Of a stretch of DNA of 6,742 nucleotides, positions 1 to 6,039 are shown piece after piece. The position numbers and the translations under genes are program-made. Below the pieces are notes generated by a model that was not told the origin of the DNA, did not search any database, and saw only the letters and a program-made list of their open reading frames with translations. Position 1 is the first letter of the stretch. The number at the start of each line of letters is the position of its first letter. The stretch comes from Bacteroidota bacterium (GTDB lineage Bacteria > Bacteroidota > Bacteroidia > JAADEI01): the NCBI GenBank assembly GCA_015490475.1, contig WFXT01000294.1, forward strand, positions 1 to 6,742. Reading direction: 5' to 3'.

Positions 1-745
1 GTATGTCATTCATCTTCTCTCGCAAGTATGATATTAACTTTGAAAAGGCTTCCTCAATAGCAAGAACTGTCTTGTGTGTGTAAACCTGCACATACATGAG
101 ATACCTGCTCCACAGAAATCTTTCCAGAGAAAACAATGCTTTGTGTTCAAAAGCCAAATGATTATCTTCAGTTAATGTCAAGAGACGTATTATACGCTCA
201 TATCCCACCATGCCTTCTGAGACACCTGCATAAAAACTGTCCCGTGCAAGATAATCTAATCTATCTATATCCACCTGTGAAGAAATCAATTGATGCAGAT
301 AAGGCTGTTTTACCTGTCCTGTGAAAATCTCTATGGCTCTATCTATCACTTCCTTTTCCTCCGATATTTCCTCTCTCAATTGTGTCATAACATGCCTTGA
401 AACCTCCTCATGAGACACAGGGATATGACGCTCAAAAACGTGGGAAAAGGGTCCATGCCCAACATCGTGAAGCAGTATAGCGACCTGCAAAGCAGTTCTG
501 TCAATATCAGATATGTCAAATCCTTTATCTGTTAGGGTCTCTATAGCCTTTTGCATTAAATAATAAGCCCCTAATGCATGTTGAAAGCGATTGTGTACAG
601 CGCCCGGAAAAACCATGTATGTAAACCCAAGTTGTTTAATATGCCTTAATCTCTGAAAGAATGGATGGTCAATGATCTGGGCTATCAAGCCACTTCTCAC
701 AGGAATCATACCATAAACCGGGTCATTTATGTATCTCAATGGCAT
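1..745 (-). CDS. HD-domain phosphohydrolase, SAMHD1/YwfO-like (COG1078), C-terminus outside window
   Basis: A cytosolic metal-dependent phosphohydrolase. Characterised relatives (SAMHD1, enterococcal EF1143) hydrolyse dNTPs, but the substrate here is not known. The ATG at 745-743 opens a frame that stays open to base 1 (248 residues visible; family members are usually about 400-450). The start MPLRYINDPVYG and the following QRLRHIKQLG are typical of the family. The HD metal ligands are all visible: His56 in HNRFQHALG, His93-Asp94 in LLHDVGHGPFSH, and Asp161 in DIDRLDYLARD, which lines up with Asp311 of SAMHD1. The active site therefore looks intact. The ATG lies 2 nt after the antiporter stop codon and has no Shine-Dalgarno sequence, which suggests translational coupling. 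In Bacteroidota, genes of this group often sit just upstream of lpxD; whether that holds here lies outside the window. The family call is firm; the substrate is inference. Confidence 0.93.
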   Translation of the reverse strand, partial: MPLRYINDPVYGMIPVRSGLIAQIIDHPFFQRLRHIKQLGFTYMVFPGAVHNRFQHALGAYYLMQKAIETLTDKGFDISDIDRTALQVAILLHDVGHGPFSHVFERHIPVSHEEVSRHVMTQLREEISEEKEVIDRAIEIFTGQVKQPYLHQLISSQVDIDRLDYLARDSFYAGVSEGMVGYERIIRLLTLTEDNHLAFEHKALFSLERFLWSRYLMYVQVYTHKTVLAIEEAFSKLISYLREKMNDI

Positions 746-747
746 AA

Positions 748-1989
748 CTACTGTTCTGGTTTATGCGGACTTTCCCTGTAGAGCCACCCGAACAGTCGTG
801 CAATACGTGTGTTTTCCATCGCAAGGACAAGCATTGCAGTAGCAAGTATTGAAAATAGTATAACTGCATAACTAACTTCTCTGATTATGTAACCTTGTTC
901 CACACCCAGTTCAACCACCAGACTGGCAAGGACAGCAGGAACCAATCCCCTTGGAATCATAATAGACATAACCGTTGCTTCTCGCAAAGAAAACTTCCGT
1001 CCAATTATATTTCTCACCACTATTGACCGCACTAATAAAAATGCCACTATTATAGTTATTCCTATCAAAACGGCTTTCAAATCAGTCAATTGCATTGATA
1101 TGCCAAGAAAAACAAAGAAAAAGACCTTAACAAAGAAGACAACTTCCCTGAGAACATATTGTTCCTTTTCTGTCACCCCTTCCGGTACAAATTGAATGTA
1201 CTTTTTAAGAAAATTGAAAGACAAATACTTAGCATTTCCAAGGAATAGTCCGAAAGCAAGGGCACTAATGGCACCACTATATTCAAGCATCTCGGAAATA
1301 CCATACAGGACAAAAAGGACGGCAAGCGTATTAAGGGTTGTTTGCCTTAATGTTTCTATTCGTGTTGCCAGATATGACCATACAAAGCCTCCCAAAACAC
1401 CTATTATTGAAGCCATTATAAACGACGTGAGAATTGTTCCTATTACTTTGGGCACCGAAACACTCCCTCCAAGCATGTATGCCTCCAGAAAAGCCAGAGT
1501 AACGACAATGCCCAACACATCACTCAGACTACTTTCAAGGAATAAAATGTCCTGAACGTTTTTGCTTACATTAAGTCCCTTAAGCATTGGAACTACTACT
1601 ATTGCCGACGTGGCTCCAAGAATAGAACCCAATATGATAGCCTGTAATGGACCCAATCCAAGGAATATATACCCAATAAATCCAGCGGTAATAGCGAATG
1701 ACACAAATCCTGTAATTGCCAGTATTGTTGCTATACGCAATGGTTTCGTCATTTCTTTAATATGCATATCAAGTCCCCCTTCAAATAGTATAATTATAAG
1801 TGCCACTTTTGAGAATATCAGTCCCACCTTGCCAAAATCTTCGGGCGAAACAAGTCCAAAAGCAGGTCCCAGAATTAACCCAAGAGTTGTTAACCACAAT
1901 ACATCGGGAATCTGTGTTTTTTTATAAAACTCCTCCAGTATATGTCCCAACAGGATTAAAACTCCAATAAGTAAAATCGCAAGTTTCAA
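748..1989 (-). CDS. Cation:proton antiporter, CPA superfamily (NhaP/Kef-like membrane domain only)
   Basis: An inner-membrane antiporter that probably exchanges Na+ or K+ for H+. The 413 residues form about 12-13 hydrophobic segments from residue 3 to 391. Family marks are PDVLWLTTLGLILGP (28-42), FEGG (69-72), ATSAIVVVPML in the unwound helix (126-136), ESSLSD (152-157) in the ion-binding helix, and IPRGLVPAVLA (345-355). The ion-site pair is Ser156-Asp157, where classical CPA1 proteins have Asn-Asp and electrogenic CPA2 proteins have Asp-Asp; this points to an electroneutral type, by inference. There is no RCK/TrkA-N regulatory domain after residue 395, so it is not a full Kef channel. The start is TTG at 1989: the frame is closed upstream by TAA at 2004-2002, no ATG or GTG lies between, and this start keeps the first membrane helix whole. 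It lies 40 nt after the glycosyltransferase and 2 nt before the HD gene. Ion specificity cannot be read from the sequence. Confidence 0.92.
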   Translation of the reverse strand: MKLAILLIGVLILLGHILEEFYKKTQIPDVLWLTTLGLILGPAFGLVSPEDFGKVGLIFSKVALIIILFEGGLDMHIKEMTKPLRIATILAITGFVSFAITAGFIGYIFLGLGPLQAIILGSILGATSAIVVVPMLKGLNVSKNVQDILFLESSLSDVLGIVVTLAFLEAYMLGGSVSVPKVIGTILTSFIMASIIGVLGGFVWSYLATRIETLRQTTLNTLAVLFVLYGISEMLEYSGAISALAFGLFLGNAKYLSFNFLKKYIQFVPEGVTEKEQYVLREVVFFVKVFFFVFLGISMQLTDLKAVLIGITIIVAFLLVRSIVVRNIIGRKFSLREATVMSIMIPRGLVPAVLASLVVELGVEQGYIIREVSYAVILFSILATAMLVLAMENTRIARLFGWLYRESPHKPEQ

Positions 1990-2005
1990 GGAACTGTGGT
2001 TTTAT

Positions 2006-2037
2006 CAAAGATATGAAACAAATGGAAAATCAGGCAA
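2006..2037 (-). promoter_or_regulatory. Possible Bacteroidota-type promoter for the antiporter-HD pair
   Basis: On the minus strand TTG (2037-2035) is followed after 21 nt by TATCTTTG (2013-2006), an exact match to the TAnnTTTG element used by the Bacteroidota housekeeping sigma factor, at close to the usual spacing. The element ends 16 nt before the TTG start codon, so the leader would be only about 10 nt. The upstream half lies within the last codons of the glycosyltransferase gene. The match is short and the DNA is AT-rich, so chance is possible; read-through from the upstream gene is an equally good explanation of expression. Confidence 0.35.
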
Positions 2038-3103
2038 GACTCTTAAACAGGTCAACATATTTATCAACCCATGCCTTTACGGAATATTTTTCTTCCACCA
2101 CCTGCCTACCATATTTCCCCATCCTTTGACGCAATTGAGTGTCCTTCGCCAGTGTCATTATTGCTTCATACCATTGGTCTGGTGTCGTTGCTAAGAACCC
2201 ATTTTTGCCCTCCTCAATAACCTCTTGATTAATACCGATTCTTGAAGCCACAACAGGTAATCCCGTCGCCATATACATAAATAACTTGATGTTATTCTTA
2301 AATTTCATCCATGGACCCTCTGGAACTGGAACTATTCCAATATCAACATTGTGCAGAAATGTAACTTCTTTATCTGGCAAATACTCGTGATAGATTCCCT
2401 CAGGGAACAAATGTTTATACTCTCCTGCTCCCATAATGTGAAACTCAATCTTTGGGTTTGTACTTTCAAGGACTCGTCTCCACACATTTGCAAAAGGCAT
2501 AAAAACAGTCTTAAAGGTAGAAGGACTACCAGTCCAGCCCACCCTTACTACACCTCTTTTGTCTTGTCTTTCTCCCTCAGGTATTGTAAAGACGTCCGTG
2601 TCAACTACCGATGGAATGACAACTACATTTTTGTTCCATCCTTCCCGTTCTATATGTTCTTTTATAAATCTATTGCCTGCGATAACAACGTCTGCATTCC
2701 TGATTAAGACAGGTATTTTCTTATGTCGTTGTAACAGACCGTCCGGCTGTGGAAGCCATATAGCATCATCAATGTCATAAACGACTTTTTTCGCTTTGCT
2801 GTAAAGCAATAGTTCCATCCACGGAACAGGAAAAAATGTTGCCTCTCTGTGAACAAGCATTATATCTGCTTTTCTGATAGCCACAATGTCCTTAACCCTG
2901 CGAAATATCTGTGCAATAAAAATCTTACTTCTCAGAAGTATTTGTCCTTTCCGACGATACAATAAATATTCCTGTTCTGATAACAAACTTGAATAAATGA
3001 ATTCAATACCCCTATTTTTAAGCAGAGGAATGAATTGGTCAATTCTAAACTTCTGCGAAGGCGCCATTTTATAAGGATATAACCCAACGAAGAACACTCT
3101 CAT
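2030..3103 (-). CDS. Glycosyltransferase family 4-type (GT-B fold)
   Basis: A probable cytoplasmic, nucleotide-sugar-dependent glycosyltransferase, likely for a surface glycan or lipid; donor and acceptor are unknown. It has 357 residues. The N-terminal Rossmann half begins MRVFFVGLYPY and includes PSQKFRIDQFIPLL (15-28) and YDIDDAIW (109-116), common in this subgroup. The C-terminal donor-binding half begins near RVGWTGSPST (187-196) and holds DIGIVPVPEGPW (254-265) followed by KLFMYMATGLPVVAS (273-287), then INQEVIEEGKNGFLA (291-305). Length and both halves are as expected, so the gene looks complete. I chose the ATG at 3103; an in-frame TTG two codons upstream (3109) is possible but adds only MI. 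No signal peptide or membrane helix is seen. It lies divergent from the YqaA-like gene and just upstream of the antiporter, but a single glycosyltransferase with no neighbouring glycan genes gives no pathway. Confidence 0.92.
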   Translation of the reverse strand: MRVFFVGLYPYKMAPSQKFRIDQFIPLLKNRGIEFIYSSLLSEQEYLLYRRKGQILLRSKIFIAQIFRRVKDIVAIRKADIMLVHREATFFPVPWMELLLYSKAKKVVYDIDDAIWLPQPDGLLQRHKKIPVLIRNADVVIAGNRFIKEHIEREGWNKNVVVIPSVVDTDVFTIPEGERQDKRGVVRVGWTGSPSTFKTVFMPFANVWRRVLESTNPKIEFHIMGAGEYKHLFPEGIYHEYLPDKEVTFLHNVDIGIVPVPEGPWMKFKNNIKLFMYMATGLPVVASRIGINQEVIEEGKNGFLATTPDQWYEAIMTLAKDTQLRQRMGKYGRQVVEEKYSVKAWVDKYVDLFKSLA

Positions 3104-3164
3104 AATCAACTAAGTTAAATCTTGCCTATGATACAAACCATTTAAGTTATCTTTACCTTCCCAG
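3104..3164. promoter_or_regulatory. Divergent intergenic spacer with a possible plus-strand promoter
   Basis: These 61 bp must carry the start signals of both the glycosyltransferase (minus) and the YqaA-like gene (plus), unless promoters reach into the genes. On the plus strand TTG (3122-3124) is followed after 23 nt by TATCTTTA (3148-3155), one mismatch from TAnnTTTG. It ends 9 nt before the ATG, implying an almost leaderless message. On the minus strand I see only weak candidates, such as TAACTTAG close to the ATG. No Shine-Dalgarno sequence precedes either start, and no inverted repeat suggesting an operator is evident. Confidence 0.35.
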
Positions 3165-3611
3165 ATGATAGAGTTAATCACGTATTACTGGAAAGAATTG
3201 TTGGGTTTGTTCATAGCGACTTTTTCTTCTGCCACGATTCTTCCCGGCGCAGCAGAAGTGGTATTTTCTCATTATTTAATTCAAGATATTCCAGTAGTTT
3301 TGGTTATTACAACTGCAACGATAGGCAACACACTTGGTTCCATGACAAACTACGTTCTCGGATGGCTCGGCAGTCCCCTATTGCACAAATTAGTGTCTTC
3401 TGAACACCTCAATAAAGTGGAAAAGTATGTTCGCAAGTATGGTCCTTTTTCAGGCATCATGGCATGGCTCCCAATTATTGGGGACGCTATCCCTGCAGTC
3501 CTCGGACTATTTAAAGCATCCCCTGTTCTTTCATTTCTATGGATACTAATAGGGAAATTCCTACGCTTTATGGCACTATACCTAATCTATCTTGGAATCA
3601 TTTCCCTCTAA
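3165..3611 (+). CDS. YqaA-type DedA/SNARE-associated family membrane protein (COG1238)
   Basis: A small inner-membrane protein of the DedA/VTT superfamily. Superfamily members are linked to membrane-lipid transport (undecaprenyl phosphate or phospholipid flipping) and proton-motive-force homeostasis; the role of the short YqaA branch is poorly defined. The 148 residues match the usual length. Visible family marks are ILPGAAE (25-31) in a re-entrant-type hydrophobic stretch, GNTLGSMTNYVLG (54-66), the signature KYGPFSGIMAWLPIIGDAIP (91-110), and GKFLRF (130-135) near the end. Hydrophobic segments cover roughly residues 8-28, 42-68, 96-117 and 121-146. The ATG at 3165 gives the expected N-terminus and is the only reasonable start. 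The gene stands alone: divergent from the glycosyltransferase and convergent with the CAP/OmpA gene. The family assignment is firm; the substrate is unknown. Confidence 0.92.
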   Translation: MIELITYYWKELLGLFIATFSSATILPGAAEVVFSHYLIQDIPVVLVITTATIGNTLGSMTNYVLGWLGSPLLHKLVSSEHLNKVEKYVRKYGPFSGIMAWLPIIGDAIPAVLGLFKASPVLSFLWILIGKFLRFMALYLIYLGIISL

Positions 3612-3624
3612 AAAGACTTTTTTA
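3609..3624. terminator. Possible weak bidirectional terminator between convergent genes
   Basis: The 19-bp gap between two convergent stop codons is overlapped by a near-perfect palindrome, TAAAAAG-A-CTTTTTTA, which begins in the stop codon of the YqaA-like gene. A T-run follows on the plus strand and the complementary A-run gives a T-run on the minus strand. The stem is almost all A-T and the central loop is one base, so a real hairpin would be short and weak. It is reported only because termination is expected here and nothing better is present. Confidence 0.25.
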
Positions 3625-3630
3625 TTGCAA

Positions 3631-6009
3631 CTACTTACACTTTTTACATTTGAGGAGTTTAATATACGGGTCATCTGTTGACTGAATTGACGGGCCTTCT
3701 CCCGTTTTGCCTAATTTATCGCAAACTTCCACTGGGTCTTTATCATACCAGCCATACAAAGCACGTCTATATTGCATAGTTGCAATTTTATCATCATCCC
3801 AACTAACTAAGTAGGCATAGAATTTATAAAAGTCCTCTCCTGCCGGTATGTTACGGACTAGACCTCCTTCTAACAGGGATATAGAGTATTGTGGGTCTCC
3901 GGACTTCAATGCCAATAATGCAATCTTTCCGTTCCACTGCCAATCATATTGTTCGGGTTTGAAAAGTTGTTTTATATAGTTCAGTCGCTCTGTAAGAGCA
4001 GGGTCCCCGGGTTCATATTCTTCAACAAGTCTATCAAGAATCATAATATTGAAATACAGGTCCATACGGTCTATGTCTTCTGGTCTGATGGGTGAACTCC
4101 TCAGGGCTTTTATTTTTTCCTGAATTTGTTCAATTTCTTCCTCCGTTGGCTCTTCAAACTTCAGCTTGCATACAATTGTGTTGTATTGATAAACTTCATT
4201 TCGGGTAAGGAACCTATCCCATTTCTTCAATTCTTGGCAGTGTTTTTCCTTGACTACTCCAGAATCCACATATTTATATTCCATCCACACCCTATTAAGA
4301 TGTAACTGTGCGAACGCAGGGTCCGTCGGCAATTTAAGATTCAATACTACATCAGGCGAGTATCTGCCATTGACAACCTGAGAAATCAGGTAGCGTTGTA
4401 TTCCAAGGGCAAGTCGGACATCCTTCTTTTGAAGAGCCTGGTCCATTTTCCTTTGGAAATATCTTAATTCAGCCCCGCCCTTTATGTCAACAGTAACATA
4501 CAGGACAACTCGTGCAAATCTTTGCTCTTGCAATAACGGTTCTAATTTTTTGAGAAGCACCGGGTCTCTGTTTAGCCTTTCTCTCACATAGGCTTTTGTA
4601 GTGTCAGCAAGCCAGCCGTAATCTGGATCTTTACGAATTTGTTCCTTGAACATCTCCCATGAGTCATCATATACAACCCTTACCTTTTTAGAAAGTGCTT
4701 TGTACTTCTCAAGGATCGCTTGCGCAATTGTCTGTCCACGCTTAATTTGCAATTCTGCGTTAATTGCCGAATCACCTTCAATAGAAGAGTGTGCTTCTAT
4801 AAATATTGAATCTATAGTAAACTCAGGAACATCAAGAGTATCAAGAATTGGCGCTACATCCTCAAGTTTATACTCATATTTCCCCTTCTCAAACTTTATC
4901 TTGAACTCAATAACATGCTTCTCCTTGGTTGGCTTAAATCTTTTATCTCCTTCACGATAGAATGTATCTGGATAAAGAACCAAATCCATGGGGACATCAA
5001 AAGAGACCTCTTCTTGGAAGCCCGGAACAACTCTCTTACAGAACGTTTTATTCTGAATTATAATCAAATTTAATTCGTATTCTCCTGCAAGGTCTAACTT
5101 TTTGAGCACTCGTCCAGGCACCTTTCCAATGGCAACATTTAGATTATTAATACCTTCGTTGGCAGAAAGTATTTTCTTGCTATATCTGGGGCGAAACACA
5201 AATCCTCTGAATTGACGAGCCCTGTCAAAAATATTTGCTCCCTCACAAGGGTATTGATTCTTAAGAACCAGTTCCACGGCAAAGCCATCCTTGGGCGCAT
5301 CTAGCAACGGTGTCAATTCCGTTAAATCATCATATTCCAGATAAACCCTGTTATCTCTTATTGAAACTCCTTTAGACAACTTATAATACCCGTCAAAGTT
5401 GAACTTTTTCAAGTCTTTACAGGCACTTTTGTCATAGGGAGCAATGCCTTTCCTGCCTTTAGTGTAACGAATGGGTAATTCTTTACGTAACGACTTATCT
5501 GCTCCCCTGTTGTCAACATTCTTATCTGCAACAACAACATAGATTATACCTTTCCCTTTCTCATCTATGCCAACAGCAACTCCCATGTAAACAAAATCTG
5601 GGTCCTTAAGGTTTTTAACATTTCTCTTTTTCTTTATGAACTTTGCATACAACTCCTTTTTCACTTCGTCAAGTGTCAATATTCTTTTTCCTTTTTTCAC
5701 TGATGCACGACCATTAAAAACCTTCCATTTGGCACCTCCATACCCGCCATATTCCTCAAGGATGCTTGCAATCTTTTCTTTGTCTCTTACTGAACGTTTT
5801 GTCTCCATGTGCGTTTGGACCATCTGACGTGCCGCACTTTCTAAAACATCTAACAACAACAGGGTATCAAGATTATTTTCCTTCCTAACTTCGTTGAAAC
5901 CTTCAACCACCATGTTACGAATCTCAAAATCAGAGACAGGTTCCTGGGCACGAACAACAAATCCTATTAATGAAACCGCTATCCCTGCAATTATTGTTTT
6001 CCACCTCAT
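3631..6009 (-). CDS. Exported multidomain protein: degenerate CAP domain, OmpA-like domain and helical C-terminus
   Basis: A periplasmic or surface protein of unknown function, 792 residues. An N-terminal signal peptide is clear: MRWK, a hydrophobic core (6-19), then VRA|QE with likely cleavage after Ala21 and no lipobox. Residues about 25-162 resemble a CAP (SCP/PR1) domain: FNEVRKENNLDTLLLLDVLESAA at the start and DPDFVYMGVAVGID near the end, but the usual second catalytic-site His is not seen, so it is probably non-enzymatic. Residues about 200-365 are unassigned. Residues about 366-510 look OmpA-like: IEFKIKFEKG, then IFIEAHSSIEGD (402-413) and NAELQIKRGQ (417-426). Residues about 515-792 are mostly helical and may hold TPR-like repeats (694-750), ending in CKKCK. 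There are eight cysteines in the mature part. I chose the ATG at 6009 because the longer frame from 6060 puts 17 residues before the signal peptide and overlaps tyrS. Peptidoglycan association is inferred. Confidence 0.85.
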   Translation of the reverse strand: MRWKTIIAGIAVSLIGFVVRAQEPVSDFEIRNMVVEGFNEVRKENNLDTLLLLDVLESAARQMVQTHMETKRSVRDKEKIASILEEYGGYGGAKWKVFNGRASVKKGKRILTLDEVKKELYAKFIKKKRNVKNLKDPDFVYMGVAVGIDEKGKGIIYVVVADKNVDNRGADKSLRKELPIRYTKGRKGIAPYDKSACKDLKKFNFDGYYKLSKGVSIRDNRVYLEYDDLTELTPLLDAPKDGFAVELVLKNQYPCEGANIFDRARQFRGFVFRPRYSKKILSANEGINNLNVAIGKVPGRVLKKLDLAGEYELNLIIIQNKTFCKRVVPGFQEEVSFDVPMDLVLYPDTFYREGDKRFKPTKEKHVIEFKIKFEKGKYEYKLEDVAPILDTLDVPEFTIDSIFIEAHSSIEGDSAINAELQIKRGQTIAQAILEKYKALSKKVRVVYDDSWEMFKEQIRKDPDYGWLADTTKAYVRERLNRDPVLLKKLEPLLQEQRFARVVLYVTVDIKGGAELRYFQRKMDQALQKKDVRLALGIQRYLISQVVNGRYSPDVVLNLKLPTDPAFAQLHLNRVWMEYKYVDSGVVKEKHCQELKKWDRFLTRNEVYQYNTIVCKLKFEEPTEEEIEQIQEKIKALRSSPIRPEDIDRMDLYFNIMILDRLVEEYEPGDPALTERLNYIKQLFKPEQYDWQWNGKIALLALKSGDPQYSISLLEGGLVRNIPAGEDFYKFYAYLVSWDDDKIATMQYRRALYGWYDKDPVEVCDKLGKTGEGPSIQSTDDPYIKLLKCKKCK

Positions 6010-6039
6010 AGCAATGCAAAGTTCGGAAATTTTGAAAAA
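6010..6039. promoter_or_regulatory. Thirty-base divergent spacer between the CAP/OmpA gene and tyrS
   Basis: Only 30 bp separate the two start codons, so at least part of each promoter must lie in the opposite gene's 5' end. AAATTTTG (6027-6034, plus strand) and GAACTTTG (minus strand, close to 6017-6024) are each one mismatch from TAnnTTTG, but neither has an upstream TTG at the right distance. GGA at 6025-6027 is a poor ribosome-binding match for tyrS. There is no room for a T-box or other leader RNA within the spacer. Confidence 0.3.

Noticed and set aside
136..324. Plus-strand open frame of 62 codons
   Set aside because: It lies antisense within the HD phosphohydrolase gene, whose protein is strongly family-like; the frame has no recognisable content.
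1196..1927. Two plus-strand open frames of about 120 codons
   Set aside because: Both are antisense to the antiporter gene and give compositions expected of a mirrored membrane-protein gene.
748..1989. Kef-type glutathione-gated potassium channel
   Set aside because: No RCK/TrkA-N domain follows the membrane part, and the protein ends at residue 413.
2351..2780. Two overlapping plus-strand open frames
   Set aside because: Both lie antisense within the glycosyltransferase and overlap each other; the sequence shows no domain or start signal.
1..3103. Anti-phage defence island centred on the SAMHD1-like HD enzyme
   Set aside because: dNTPases can act in defence, but this COG1078 type is a widespread housekeeping gene, and its neighbours are a transporter and a glycosyltransferase with no nuclease, sensor or mobile-element gene nearby.
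4646..5827. Plus-strand open frames of 104 and 63 codons inside the CAP/OmpA gene
   Set aside because: They are antisense shadows of a long coding region with clear signal peptide and domain motifs.
6010..6039. T-box riboswitch upstream of tyrS
   Set aside because: The spacer is 30 bp, far too short for a T-box, and the upstream DNA is coding for another protein.
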